Below are positions 1 through 8,049 of a DNA stretch of 64,000 nucleotides, piece after piece. The first letter of the stretch is position 1; the number at the start of each line of letters is the position of its first letter. Where the stretch lies: contig NZ_FOEO01000021.1 in assembly GCF_900110765.1 (NCBI RefSeq), forward strand, positions 20,775-84,774, written 5' to 3'. The notes beneath the pieces were generated by a model, which searched no databases, was not told the origin of the DNA, and saw only the letters and a program-made list of their open reading frames with translations. The position numbers and the translations under genes are program-made. The stretch is from Pseudomonas sp. NFACC02. GTDB taxonomy: Bacteria; Pseudomonadota; Gammaproteobacteria; Pseudomonadales; Pseudomonadaceae.

Positions 1-81
1 GGTGAGGGCATCGACGATCTGCGTACTTTCGAGGCTGAACCCTTCGTTCAAGCCCTTTTCGCCGAGCGGGAGCGCACATGA
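1..81 (+). CDS. ftsY: FtsY, signal recognition particle receptor (3' end only)
   Basis: The last 26 codons of an open frame enter from the left edge and stop with TGA at 79-81. The visible tail contains GEGIDDLRTF and PFVQALFAE, which fits the C-terminus of the FtsY NG domain. FtsY is the SRP receptor GTPase at the inner membrane. Its stop overlaps the ftsE start as ATGA, the usual ftsY-ftsE-ftsX arrangement. Only the end is present, so the call rests on the short tail and the neighbours. Confidence 0.85.
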   Translation, partial: GEGIDDLRTFEAEPFVQALFAERERT

Positions 82-749
82 TTCGTTTCGAACAGGTCGG
101 TAAACGCTATCCGAACGGACACGTCGGCTTGCATGAGCTGAGCTTTCGAGTGCGTCGTGGCGAGTTTCTGTTCGTGACCGGTCACTCGGGTGCCGGTAAA
201 AGTACCTTGCTCCGTCTGTTGCTGGCGATGGAGCGCCCGACCACCGGCAAGCTGCTGCTGGCCGGGCAGGACCTGGGCCAGATCAGCACGGCTCAGATTC
301 CGTTTCTGCGTCGACAGATCGGTGTAGTGTTCCAGAACCATCAGTTGCTGTTCGATCGCACGGTGTTCAATAACGTCGCGTTGCCGTTGCAGATTCTTGG
401 TCTGTCCAAGCCGGAAGTGACCAAGCGCGTCGACTCTGCGCTAGAGCGCGTGGCGCTGTCGGACAAAGCCGAGCTGTACCCCGGTGACTTGTCCACAGGG
501 CAACAGCAGCGCGTGGGTATCGCCCGCGCCATCGTCCATCGCCCGGCCTTGCTCCTGGCGGATGAACCGACGGGTAACCTCGATCCACGCTTGGCGGCAG
601 AAATCATGGGCGTATTCGAAGACATCAACCGTCTGGGCACCAGCGTACTGATCGCCAGTCACGACCTGGCCCTGATCGCGCGTATGCGCCATCGCATGTT
701 GACGCTGCAACGCGGTCGACTGATCGGTGATGGGGAGGCTGGCGTATGA
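78..749 (+). CDS. ftsE: FtsE, cell division ABC transporter ATP-binding protein
   Basis: This 223-residue ABC ATPase pairs with FtsX at the division septum and controls peptidoglycan hydrolase activation. Visible motifs are Walker A GHSGAGKS at 35-42, the signature LSTGQQQR from 138 (Thr in place of the usual Gly) and Walker B LLLADEPTGNLDP around 158-170. The length is normal for FtsE. The start overlaps the ftsY stop by 4 bp and the stop overlaps ftsX by 4 bp, so the three genes are probably translationally coupled. Confidence 0.97.
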   Translation: MIRFEQVGKRYPNGHVGLHELSFRVRRGEFLFVTGHSGAGKSTLLRLLLAMERPTTGKLLLAGQDLGQISTAQIPFLRRQIGVVFQNHQLLFDRTVFNNVALPLQILGLSKPEVTKRVDSALERVALSDKAELYPGDLSTGQQQRVGIARAIVHRPALLLADEPTGNLDPRLAAEIMGVFEDINRLGTSVLIASHDLALIARMRHRMLTLQRGRLIGDGEAGV

Positions 750-1771
750 GTGCCACTCGCAGCCCCAAGGTGTCTGAGCGCGTTGCGCCAAAGGCAGCCC
801 AGCCTGGCCCGCAGAAGAAAAAGAAGCACGATGACGACGACGGCCCAAGTTTTGGCATGTTGTTCAATGCCTGGGTCGAGGCTCATCGCTCCAGTCTGCT
901 GGACAGTCTTCGCCGTCTGGGCAAACAGCCAATAGGCAGCTTTTTTACCTGCCTGGTCATGGCTGTGGCGCTGAGTCTGCCCATGGGCCTGTCGTTATTG
1001 CTGAGCAACGTCGAACGGTTGGGTGGCTCGTGGCAGCGTGCGGCGCAAATCTCGCTGTATCTGCAACTGGATGCTTCACCCAGCGAGGGCGAAGGACTGG
1101 TCACGCAGATCAAAGGAATGCCCGGCGTCGCCGAAGCGGAGTACATTAGCCGCGATCAGGCGCTGGGCGAGTTCCAGCAGCAATCCGGTCTGGGCGAAGC
1201 GCTCAAGGAGTTGCCTGAAAACCCGCTGCCGGGCGTTGTGCTTGTCACGCCACAAGAGGTTGACAAAGCGGCGCTGGAGGCGTTACGTACACGTCTCGCT
1301 GAATTGCCGAAGGTGCAGCAGGCTCAGCTGGATCTGGTCTGGGTCGAGCGTCTGGCAGCGATCCTCAAACTGGGTGATCGCTTCGTGTTCGGGTTGACGG
1401 TGTTGTTGGTGGTCGCGCTTTTGCTGGTCATCGGCAATACCATCCGTCTGCACATTGAGAACCGTCGTACCGAAATTGAAGTCATCAAACTGGTAGGCGG
1501 CACTGACAGCTACGTGCGCAGACCCTTCCTTTATATGGGAGCGCTGTACGGGTTCGGCGCGGGGATTCTCTCGTGGGGCGTACTGGCGTTTGGTCTGGAC
1601 TGGCTCAACGAAGCCGTGGTCCGGCTTGCGGGGCTGTACGGTAGCAATTTCTCCCTGGCGGGCGTGCCCATGGCCGATGGTCTATCACTCTTGCTAGGGG
1701 CGGTGTTGTTGGGGTATATCGGTGCGTGGATTGCCGTCGCACGCCATTTGAGAGAGCTGGCACCTCGTTGA
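746..1771 (+). CDS. ftsX: FtsX, cell division ABC transporter membrane subunit
   Basis: The 341-residue protein is the integral membrane partner of FtsE. Hydrophobic segments lie near residues 62-88, 212-233, 260-287 and 314-332, giving the four-helix FtsX topology with a large periplasmic loop between the first two. A cytoplasmic N-terminal extension of about 60 residues carries a Lys-rich then Asp-rich patch (KKKKHDDDDG). ATGA overlap with ftsE supports the start. It is the last gene of the ftsY-E-X operon; rpoH follows after 139 bp with its own promoter signals. Confidence 0.96.
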   Translation: MSATRSPKVSERVAPKAAQPGPQKKKKHDDDDGPSFGMLFNAWVEAHRSSLLDSLRRLGKQPIGSFFTCLVMAVALSLPMGLSLLLSNVERLGGSWQRAAQISLYLQLDASPSEGEGLVTQIKGMPGVAEAEYISRDQALGEFQQQSGLGEALKELPENPLPGVVLVTPQEVDKAALEALRTRLAELPKVQQAQLDLVWVERLAAILKLGDRFVFGLTVLLVVALLLVIGNTIRLHIENRRTEIEVIKLVGGTDSYVRRPFLYMGALYGFGAGILSWGVLAFGLDWLNEAVVRLAGLYGSNFSLAGVPMADGLSLLLGAVLLGYIGAWIAVARHLRELAPR

Positions 1772-1818
1772 GTTTTAATGTTCAGGTAATGTTTGTAGCG
1801 TAAATTTTGTTTCATCTA

Positions 1819-1847
1819 TTGACTTTTCAGCTAAGGGAACTTGTATA
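1819..1847 (+). promoter_or_regulatory. Candidate sigma-70 promoter of rpoH
   Basis: TTGACT at 1819-1824 and TGTATA at 1842-1847 are separated by exactly 17 bp, a good match to the sigma-70 consensus. The site lies 64 bp ahead of the rpoH start codon in the ftsX-rpoH gap. Read from sequence only; no transcription start is known to me here. Confidence 0.6.
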
Positions 1848-1863
1848 GCGGTTCCCGGTCAAT
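1837..1863 (+). promoter_or_regulatory. Candidate AlgU/sigma-E-type promoter overlapping the rpoH sigma-70 promoter
   Basis: GAACTT at 1837-1842 is followed after 16 bp by TCAAT at 1859-1863. The first element equals the AlgU (sigma-22) -35 consensus and the spacing is right; the -10 is a partial match. AlgU/sigma-E control of rpoH is established in P. aeruginosa and E. coli, which makes the overlap plausible. The inferred transcript leader also carries a 6-bp hairpin (TGCAGT/ACTGCA, 1868-1883). Confidence 0.5.
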
Positions 1864-1910
1864 CTTTGCAGTGCTGAACTGCACGAGTCATGTGTCGGAG
1901 GTTTTTTCGT

Positions 1911-2765
1911 ATGACCAATTCTTTGCAACCTGCTTATGCCTTGGTTCCGGGTGCAAACCTGGAAGCCTATGTGCACACGGTGAACAGCATTCCGTTGCTG
2001 ACGCCCGAGCAGGAGCGTGAACTGGCCGAGAGTCTCTATTACGAGCAGGATTTAGGGGCGGCTCGGCAGATGGTGCTCGCCCACCTGCGTTTTGTCGTGC
2101 ACATCGCACGCAGTTATTCCGGTTATGGACTGGCTCAGGCTGACCTGATCCAGGAAGGTAACGTCGGCCTCATGAAGGCCGTGAAGCGTTTCAACCCAGA
2201 GATGGGCGTGCGTCTGGTGTCGTTCGCCGTACACTGGATCAAGGCCGAGATTCACGAGTTCATCCTGCGCAACTGGCGGATCGTGAAAGTCGCGACCACC
2301 AAGGCTCAGCGCAAGCTGTTCTTCAATCTGCGCAGCCAGAAGAAGCGTCTGGCGTGGCTGAACAACGAGGAAGTGCATCGCGTGGCCGAAAGCCTCGGTG
2401 TTGAGCCTCGTGAAGTGCGTGAAATGGAAAGCCGTCTGACCGGTCACGACATGGCGTTTGATCCGGCTGCAGAAGCAGACGATGACAGCGCGTTCCAGTC
2501 GCCGGCCAACTACCTGGAAGACCATCGTTACGATCCGGCACGTCAGCTGGAGGATTCCGACTGGACCGACAGTTCGACTGCCAACCTGCACGAAGCGCTG
2601 AACGTGCTCGACGAACGCAGCCGTGACATCCTCTACCAGCGCTGGTTGGCGGAAGAGAAAGCCACGCTCCATGACCTGGCGGAGAAATACAAAGTGTCCG
2701 CCGAGCGTATTCGCCAGCTCGAAAAGAGCGCGATGAACAAGCTCAAGCTGTCGATTGCTGCCTAA
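1911..2765 (+). CDS. rpoH: RpoH, heat shock sigma factor sigma-32
   Basis: The 284-residue sigma-70 family protein directs RNA polymerase to heat-shock promoters. Region 2 appears as DLIQEGNVGLMKAVKRFNP from residue 78, the RpoH box QRKLFFNLR lies at 133-141, and a region 4.2 helix-turn-helix (ATLHDLAEKYKVSAERIRQ) is near the C-terminus. The ATG at 1911 is chosen over an upstream frame start at 1890 because CGGAGG sits 9 bp before it and the protein then begins MTNSLQPAYALVPG, as in other pseudomonads. A strong terminator follows. Confidence 0.98.
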   Translation: MTNSLQPAYALVPGANLEAYVHTVNSIPLLTPEQERELAESLYYEQDLGAARQMVLAHLRFVVHIARSYSGYGLAQADLIQEGNVGLMKAVKRFNPEMGVRLVSFAVHWIKAEIHEFILRNWRIVKVATTKAQRKLFFNLRSQKKRLAWLNNEEVHRVAESLGVEPREVREMESRLTGHDMAFDPAAEADDDSAFQSPANYLEDHRYDPARQLEDSDWTDSSTANLHEALNVLDERSRDILYQRWLAEEKATLHDLAEKYKVSAERIRQLEKSAMNKLKLSIAA

Positions 2766-2783
2766 GCGCCAAGCGCTGAAATG

Positions 2784-2815
2784 AAAAACGCCCCGAGATG
2801 ATCGGGGCGTTTTTG
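2784..2815 (+). terminator. Rho-independent terminator after rpoH
   Basis: A GC-rich hairpin (ACGCCCCGA/TCGGGGCGT, 4-nt loop) is followed by a T run and preceded by an A run, so it could act in both directions, ending rpoH and mtgA transcripts. Confidence 0.9.
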
Positions 2816-2839
2816 TTTTCATGCTGCGGGGCCATTCAG

Positions 2840-2928
2840 TGTAGGAGCGCGCTTGCCCGCGATTGCATCTCATCAGCCGCTATGTACGTGTCAGGCAGAC
2901 CGCCATCGCGGGCAAGCGCGCTCCTACA
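2840..2928. repeat. REP doublet (GTAGGAGCGCGCTTGCCCGCG type)
   Basis: Two inverted REP units, TGTAGGAGCGCGCTTGCC... and ...GGCAAGCGCGCTCCTACA, face each other across about 40 bp. The same unit recurs at 14725-14812, 18063-18150 and 58597-58684. It lies between two convergent genes. Confidence 0.9.
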
Positions 2929-2949
2929 GTCCGATGTTGTCGCTGATCA

Positions 2950-3660
2950 TCACCACTTACGGCTGTGATTCAACTCCACCAGATACTCATCCCCGCCCAA
3001 CTGGCGCATCTGCTGACGAATCCATCCAGCGCGCCGCGAGACATAGCTGCTGGGATTGCTGGCGCTCCACTCGCGCGGATTGGGCAGCACGGCGGCCAGA
3101 TAGCTGGCCTGTTGCATCGAGAGCTGGTTGGCATTGACGTGGAAGTGATGCTGCGCGGCCGCCTGGGCGCCGAATACCCCGTCGTCCCATTCGACGCTGT
3201 TGAGGTAGACCTCAAGGATCCGTTGCTTGGACCAGAACACCTCGATGAGCGCGGTGAACCACGCCTCCAGACCTTTGCGCAGATAGCTGCGGCCGGACCA
3301 CAGGAACAGGTTCTTGGAGACTTGCTGGCTCAGGGTGCTGGCGCCCCGGATGGAACCGCCACGCTCATTGTGAACCAGTGCGGCCTGGATGGCGTCGATA
3401 TCGAAACCCCAATGCTCGGCGAACTTCTGGTCTTCGCCGGCAATGACCGCGACTTTCAGGTCGTCGGAGATTTTCTCCCATGGCTCCCAGTCGCGCTGCA
3501 GATCAATGGGTTGGCCGTTGAACCAGGATTCGACCTTGCGCTCCACCATCAACGCCGTGAACGGCGGAGGGACCCAGCGGAAGATCAAAACCAGTACGAC
3601 ACTTGCCGCTGCGAACCAGAGCAGGCCTTTAGCGACACGACGAAGGAGGAAACGCAGCAT
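2950..3660 (-). CDS. mtgA: MtgA, monofunctional peptidoglycan glycosyltransferase
   Basis: This 236-residue protein polymerises lipid II into glycan strands (GT51 family). One N-terminal membrane helix (about residues 11-29) anchors it; the catalytic motif EDQKFAEHWG begins at Glu76 and RGASTLSQQVSKNLF follows. The start at 3660 (MLRFLLRRVAKG, with AAGGAGG just upstream) is preferred to a 41-residue upstream extension that lacks a family counterpart. It is transcribed divergently from the DUF423 gene, with 79 bp between the two starts. Confidence 0.96.
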   Translation of the reverse strand: MLRFLLRRVAKGLLWFAAASVVLVLIFRWVPPPFTALMVERKVESWFNGQPIDLQRDWEPWEKISDDLKVAVIAGEDQKFAEHWGFDIDAIQAALVHNERGGSIRGASTLSQQVSKNLFLWSGRSYLRKGLEAWFTALIEVFWSKQRILEVYLNSVEWDDGVFGAQAAAQHHFHVNANQLSMQQASYLAAVLPNPREWSASNPSSYVSRRAGWIRQQMRQLGGDEYLVELNHSRKW

Positions 3661-3739
3661 AGAGATGGCTTGGCCGAACCCGTTGAGCGGGCCATTATAC
3701 AGACCACGCGCCATTGGACGACTTTGCCTGGAGTTGCAT

Positions 3740-4123
3740 ATGTTACGAACGTTTCTGATGTTGGCCGCATTCTTTGGATTCACTGGCGTCGCGTTGGGGG
3801 CTTTTGCGGCTCACGCCCTTAAAAATCGACTCAGCCCCGAGTACCTGGCGATCTTCCATACCGGGGTGCTCTACCAATTGATTCATGCGTTGGCGATCTT
3901 CGGCGTTGCCCTGCTGGCAATGCAGATTCAGGGGCGACTGGTCGCCTATGCGGGAGTCGCGTTCACGCTCGGCATCATCCTATTCTCTGGCAGCCTTTAT
4001 CTGCTGACGCTGACCGGCGTGAGCAAACTGGGCATTATCACGCCCATTGGCGGACTGTGCTTTTTGATAGGCTGGTTCATTCTCGGCTGGACGGCCTGGC
4101 GTCTGGGCATGGACACCCTGTAA
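3740..4123 (+). CDS. DUF423 family small membrane protein
   Basis: The 127-residue protein is almost entirely hydrophobic, with four predicted helices and the family motif GVALGAFAAHALKNRL near residues 16-31. DUF423 (YgdD-like) proteins are inner-membrane proteins of unknown function. The ATG at 3740 gives the usual DUF423 length; the longer upstream open frame overlaps mtgA antisense and has no family counterpart. It lies upstream of thiS with about 106 bp between. Confidence 0.9.
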   Translation: MLRTFLMLAAFFGFTGVALGAFAAHALKNRLSPEYLAIFHTGVLYQLIHALAIFGVALLAMQIQGRLVAYAGVAFTLGIILFSGSLYLLTLTGVSKLGIITPIGGLCFLIGWFILGWTAWRLGMDTL

Positions 4124-4229
4124 GCCTGACCCGCAGGTCCGGGTTGAGACGAATGGCGTGCCTTTGCCTTGGTCATCCCGGCTGATCGGGCTAGAATGCT
4201 CGCCCCCTAAAATGATGGCTGCCCTTCGC

Positions 4230-4430
4230 ATGCGCATTCAATTGAACGGTGAATCCTTTGAACTGCCCGACGGCGCGACCGTTGCGGCATTGCTGACCCG
4301 CCTGGACCTGGTCGGGCGTCGAATCGCGGTCGAGCTCAATCTGGATATCGTCCCGCGCAGCCAGCACGAAGCCACCACGCTGAACGAAGGCGATCAGGTC
4401 GAAGTGGTGCATGCCATCGGCGGCGGCTAG
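4230..4430 (+). CDS. thiS: ThiS, sulfur carrier protein for thiazole synthesis
   Basis: The 66-residue ubiquitin-like protein starts MRIQLNGESFELPDG and ends AIGGG; the C-terminal diglycine is thiocarboxylated and donates sulfur for the thiamin thiazole. The ATG at 4230 matches known ThiS starts, but an in-frame ATG at 4215 (adding five residues) cannot be excluded and neither has a strong ribosome binding site. thiG follows 74 bp downstream, the usual pair. Confidence 0.93.
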   Translation: MRIQLNGESFELPDGATVAALLTRLDLVGRRIAVELNLDIVPRSQHEATTLNEGDQVEVVHAIGGG

Positions 4431-4504
4431 TCGCTCATAACCGACGGCACCACGCCCCGCCCCAGAAAGCACTGCAAGAACCTCAACCGTAAAGAGGATT
4501 TCCG

Positions 4505-5299
4505 ATGAGCAATGTTCGTAACGACAAGCCGTTCACAGTGGCGGGTCGTACTTTCCAGTCGCGCCTGTTGGTCGGCACTGGCAAGTACAAGGATATGGAA
4601 GAAACCCGTCTGGCGATTGAAGCCTCGGGTGCCGAGATCGTCACCGTTGCGGTGCGCCGGACCAACCTGGGTCAGAACCCGGGCGAACCGAACCTGCTCG
4701 ACGTGCTGCCGCCGGACCGTTACACCATCCTGCCCAACACCGCTGGTTGCTACGACGCCATTGAGGCCGTACGCACCTGCCGTCTGGCCCGCGAGCTGCT
4801 CGACGGTCACAACCTGGTCAAGCTGGAAGTCCTGGCGGACCAGAAGACTCTGTTCCCCAACGTCATCGAAACCCTCAAGGCCGCTGAAACGCTGGTCAAG
4901 GACGGCTTCGACGTGATGGTCTATACCAGCGATGACCCGATCATCGCTCGCCAGTTGGCAGAAATCGGCTGTTGCGCGGTCATGCCGCTGGCCGGTCTCA
5001 TCGGCACCGGCCTGGGGATCTGCAATCCTTACAACCTGCAGATCATCCTCGAAGAATCTAAAGTCCCGGTGCTGGTCGATGCCGGTGTCGGCACAGCTTC
5101 CGATGCCACCATCGCGATGGAACTGGGCTGCGAAGCGGTGCTGATGAACTCGGCCATCGCTCATGCGCAACAGCCGGTGCTGATGGCCGAAGCCATGAAA
5201 CACGCTATTCTGGCAGGCCGTATGGCTTACCTGGCTGGCCGTATGCCGAAAAAACTCTATGCCAGCGCGTCCTCGCCGCTGGATGGTCTGATCAAGTAA
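4505..5299 (+). CDS. thiG: ThiG, thiazole synthase
   Basis: The 264-residue TIM-barrel enzyme condenses deoxyxylulose-5-phosphate, dehydroglycine and ThiS-thiocarboxylate into the thiazole phosphate. The Schiff-base lysine is probably Lys106 in NLVKLEVLAD; phosphate-binding segments such as MPLAGLIGTGLGI and PVLVDAGVGTASD are visible. An AGAGGA ribosome binding site precedes the ATG. It forms an operon with thiS and probably trmB (10 bp downstream). Confidence 0.97.
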   Translation: MSNVRNDKPFTVAGRTFQSRLLVGTGKYKDMEETRLAIEASGAEIVTVAVRRTNLGQNPGEPNLLDVLPPDRYTILPNTAGCYDAIEAVRTCRLARELLDGHNLVKLEVLADQKTLFPNVIETLKAAETLVKDGFDVMVYTSDDPIIARQLAEIGCCAVMPLAGLIGTGLGICNPYNLQIILEESKVPVLVDAGVGTASDATIAMELGCEAVLMNSAIAHAQQPVLMAEAMKHAILAGRMAYLAGRMPKKLYASASSPLDGLIK

Positions 5300-5309
5300 G
5301 AGCCTGTTG

Positions 5310-6068
5310 ATGATTGATTCGCAAAAGCCCGATGCACTTCCGGACGACGAAGTGATGAACGACGAAGACGGTAAAGAGCAGGGCGATGACAGCCATCATC
5401 GGCGCATAAAAAGCTTTGTGATGCGCGCCGGTCGGATGACCGAAGGCCAGCAGCGGGGTCTGGACCAGGGCAAGCCGCTGTTCGTGCTGCCATTGGCCGA
5501 TGCACCGGTGGATTTCGACGCCGTGTTCGGTCGTTCTGCGCCGCGCACCCTGGAAATAGGTTTCGGCATGGGGCACTCCTTGCTGGAGATGGCCGCCGCT
5601 GCGCCTGATCAGGATTTCATCGGTGTTGAAGTGCACCGACCGGGTGTCGGTGCTCTGCTGAACGGCGTGTTGACTCAGGGCCTGACCAACGTGCGGGTCT
5701 ACGATTGTGATGCGATCGAAGTGCTCAACCGCTGCGTGGCCGACAACAGCCTCGACCGTCTGATGCTGTTCTTCCCGGATCCCTGGCACAAGGCGCGTCA
5801 TCACAAGCGCCGTATCGTCCAGGCCGAGTTCGCCGCACTGGTGCGCAGCAAGCTCAAGCCGGGTGGCATTCTGCACATGGCCACCGACTGGGAACCGTAT
5901 GCCGAGTACATGCTGGAAGTGATGAACGTCGCCCCGGGTTATCGCAACCTGGCCGAAGACGGCAAATGCGTCCCGCGCCCTGCGGAACGTCCGATCACCA
6001 AGTTCGAACGCCGCGGCGAGCGTCTCGGGCACGGGGTCTGGGATTTGAAGTTCGAAAAGATCGCCTGA
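5310..6068 (+). CDS. trmB: TrmB, tRNA (guanine-N7)-methyltransferase
   Basis: This 252-residue SAM-dependent enzyme methylates G46 of tRNA. The SAM-binding motif LEIGFGMGHS lies at 81-90, and FFPDPWHKARHHKRRIV is the characteristic TrmB catalytic segment. The ATG at 5310 is used; a TTG one codon upstream is also in frame. The first 35 residues are acidic and variable. It sits 10 bp after thiG. A hairpin at 6088-6119 follows it. Confidence 0.96.
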   Translation: MIDSQKPDALPDDEVMNDEDGKEQGDDSHHRRIKSFVMRAGRMTEGQQRGLDQGKPLFVLPLADAPVDFDAVFGRSAPRTLEIGFGMGHSLLEMAAAAPDQDFIGVEVHRPGVGALLNGVLTQGLTNVRVYDCDAIEVLNRCVADNSLDRLMLFFPDPWHKARHHKRRIVQAEFAALVRSKLKPGGILHMATDWEPYAEYMLEVMNVAPGYRNLAEDGKCVPRPAERPITKFERRGERLGHGVWDLKFEKIA

Positions 6069-6087
6069 TTCATCCGGCGATGAGTCA

Positions 6088-6119
6088 CCTGTGGGAGCGA
6101 GCAAACTTGCTCCCACAGG
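6088..6119. repeat. Single inverted repeat, CTGTGGGAGC / GCTCCCACAG
   Basis: One compact palindrome with 10-bp arms lies 20 bp after trmB. It looks like a collapsed REP unit of the GTGGGAGCGAGCTTGCTC type seen at 24865-24979. It could fold in the mRNA but has no T run, so it is not called a terminator. Confidence 0.7.
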
Positions 6120-6148
6120 GTATGTGCCCGCGATGCGAGCGCGGAGTG

Positions 6149-6265
6149 TCAGCGGATGATCATTTGGTCCGCCACAACCCCGATCAACACCAGCACCACC
6201 AACAACACCGGCGCCAGGCTGTAGTGGCTGAACTGGCCCAGGCCGAAGACCACGCCAAGGGCAGG
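6149..6265 (-). pseudogene. Orphan 3' end of a second DUF3392 gene copy
   Basis: Read on the minus strand, about 38 codons give TPALGVVFGLGQF then SHYSLAPVLLVVLVLIGVVAD and stop at 6149. The intact DUF3392 protein at 10214-10537 ends TPWVVRGLSQF, NNYSLAPVLLVVLVLIGVVAD. The bases are nearly identical through the core and diverge at both ends. No start or 5' part is present; the homology ends right at the stop of the next gene (6268). This marks one edge of the 6.2-10.2 kb insert. Confidence 0.85.
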
Positions 6266-6267
6266 CG

Positions 6268-6756
6268 TCAGCCGGGCAGTCGCACACACATTTCGTCTGG
6301 CGCAGCGTGTAACGACAAGTACGTCAGCCCGTCGTTGTCAGTCTTGCGCTCGATGAGGGTGTCGTCGGGGTAAAAGTTGCACTTTCGTCGCGACATCGGT
6401 TCGGTTGTTTCGCTGTCGATGACCCTGAATTCGAAGGGTTTCTTCGTGGGCTGTAACGGTGGCTCCGCCGTCAGCTTTGCAATCGTTCGAGCAAACGTCT
6501 GTTCCTCATAGCCCTTGTCGAAGGTCTTCCAGTCAAAGCAGTAAGCCTCATCCCTGATCAAGAGCCAGTCCCTTCGACGAAATGTGTTCGACACTTTAAA
6601 TTCAGAACCCAAAGGGAGCGAGCGGTGTAGGTGCTTCAGTTCTGAGGAACGAGAAACTGGCCTGAAGTACGGCTGCATCAGGTTCGGAGCTTGCTCTGGC
6701 GAGTAAACGAAATTGCGCTCCCATGGCATCAGGCGTGTCTGGCAGATTAGTTTCAC
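6268..6756 (-). CDS. Unknown protein encoded next to Hcp, possible T6SS cargo or adaptor
   Basis: A 162-residue product of unrecognised family. GTG at 6756 is preceded by GGAGGGG, and the gene begins 3 bp after the hcp stop, so the two are cotranscribed. The C-terminal 55 residues (FEFRVIDSETTEP ... DNDGLTYLSLHA) resemble the small beta-sandwich, prealbumin-like modules that occur at the ends of T6SS effectors and cargo proteins; the first 105 residues are Arg/aromatic-rich with no signal peptide. Function cannot be assigned. It ends exactly at the left edge of the insert. Confidence 0.7.
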   Translation of the reverse strand: MKLICQTRLMPWERNFVYSPEQAPNLMQPYFRPVSRSSELKHLHRSLPLGSEFKVSNTFRRRDWLLIRDEAYCFDWKTFDKGYEEQTFARTIAKLTAEPPLQPTKKPFEFRVIDSETTEPMSRRKCNFYPDDTLIERKTDNDGLTYLSLHAAPDEMCVRLPG

Positions 6757-6759
6757 ACC

Positions 6760-7257
6760 TTACCCCTCCTGCCATTCATCAGCCCCCATGGTGCGACACA
6801 CCTCATGGCGCTTGGTGATCCTGCGGTAGGCGATGTGGACCATTTCCATGACGGTGAAGTGTGCGCTGCTCAAGTCCTGACAGTGCGGCATGATTTCATC
6901 TATGCCGACGATCACGGCGTCTTCAAGCTCAACGGTGTAGTAGTTCTCCTGCGTCCCATGACTGGAAGTGCGGTAATAATCGAGACGGCATACATCCAGT
7001 GATTCGCCCGTACAGAAGGCATGGAAGATGAGCGGCGATGATTTGTCGATGGACTTTGTGATGATCATTGGAGTGTGCATCCGCTTTCCCGCAGTCCCGC
7101 CTTTAGGCACCCTGACAACGTGCTCCACGCCCTGAACGAGAATCTGATCCTCGTGGCCGAGCTGCCAGAGACCGCCAATGGATTCATCCGTCATTGCCCC
7201 GGCACTGATCAATCCTTGTCGGCTGCCCTTGATCGTCATGTAGGCAGGTGTTGGCAT
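6760..7257 (-). CDS. hcp: Hcp family type VI secretion tube protein (orphan)
   Basis: The 165-residue protein starts MPTPAYMTIKGSRQG and contains GHEDQILVQGVEHVVRVP, PLIFHAFCTGE, YYRTSSHG and MPHCQD, the recognisable landmarks of Hcp (DUF796). Hcp hexamers stack into the secreted T6SS inner tube and can carry effectors in their lumen. AAGGAG precedes the ATG. No sheath, baseplate or VgrG gene is near, so this is an orphan Hcp placed with cargo genes. Divergence from typical Hcp is highest at the C-terminus (CRTMGADEWQEG). Confidence 0.92.
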   Translation of the reverse strand: MPTPAYMTIKGSRQGLISAGAMTDESIGGLWQLGHEDQILVQGVEHVVRVPKGGTAGKRMHTPMIITKSIDKSSPLIFHAFCTGESLDVCRLDYYRTSSHGTQENYYTVELEDAVIVGIDEIMPHCQDLSSAHFTVMEMVHIAYRRITKRHEVCRTMGADEWQEG

Positions 7258-7360
7258 GTTGCTACTCCTTTGCGTGATGGGTATTGGTCATAGAGGTGAC
7301 GGAGGCGCCGTGGGCTGAATTGCCGCGCGCTCAAGCGAACGAGTGTCAGTCGCCCTCTGG

Positions 7361-7996
7361 TTATTCCACATGGGCAGGCAACCAGGGCTTGGCGAGATTT
7401 AGCGTGATCAGGTAGCGCTCCTCGTCAGGATGGCGGTCATCCTTGAAGCGGTGGATATAGAACAACGCTTGGTATTTATCGCCAGCCTGCCAGAAAGTCC
7501 TTCCGCCTTTGTTTGGGTCGCGTAATCGGGCTCGCCACTCGGGTGTGTCTTCTATCGGTGGCGCACTGATACGACGCATTGGAACCCAGCCGCCCGCTCG
7601 CCACTGGTTCTGTATATCCAGAAAAACCTTGAGGGCATCATCGAGCAGCAAGGGTTCCAATTGGGGGGACATGCGCACGCTACCGACCCGTTCGTTGCGA
7701 AAACTGATCGCAAAGAAGCGCGCCTTGGGTGTGACGAAGCCATATTGAGGGTCTACCAGACGCAGTCTCGCATCGGTCTTCGGGTATCTTCCCCAGTATT
7801 CGTTTGGGATGGCCGGCCCTATCGAAGCCGTTGAGCGCTGTCGCATGTCTTCCCAAGGCTCGCCAATGAGCAGCGCGATTTCCGGATCGTCCGAGATCGC
7901 CTCCACCAAGGTCTGGCCCGTCGCAACCAGCGCCCAGAGCAACAGCGGAAAGCTGACTATTCGCCAACGGCCCTTCAGGAGTTTTCTGAGGCTCAT
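7361..7996 (-). CDS. Membrane-anchored protein, paralog of the preceding gene (candidate immunity protein)
   Basis: The 211-residue protein begins MSLRKLLKGRWR and has one N-terminal helix (IVSFPLLLWALVATGQ) that would anchor a periplasmic domain by the positive-inside rule. It is very similar to the product of 8050-8691 over its whole length; the DNA is also similar, indicating a tandem duplication. The family is not recognised. The start at 7996 is chosen because it aligns with the paralog; a longer frame overlaps the paralog's end. Position after a large cytoplasmic-type protein and before hcp suggests an immunity role, which is inference. Confidence 0.75.
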   Translation of the reverse strand: MSLRKLLKGRWRIVSFPLLLWALVATGQTLVEAISDDPEIALLIGEPWEDMRQRSTASIGPAIPNEYWGRYPKTDARLRLVDPQYGFVTPKARFFAISFRNERVGSVRMSPQLEPLLLDDALKVFLDIQNQWRAGGWVPMRRISAPPIEDTPEWRARLRDPNKGGRTFWQAGDKYQALFYIHRFKDDRHPDEERYLITLNLAKPWLPAHVE

Positions 7997-8049
7997 AAAC
8001 CAAAGCCTCCTGCCAACGTGACGGAGAATCGCCGCATGAATTCGGCCGT

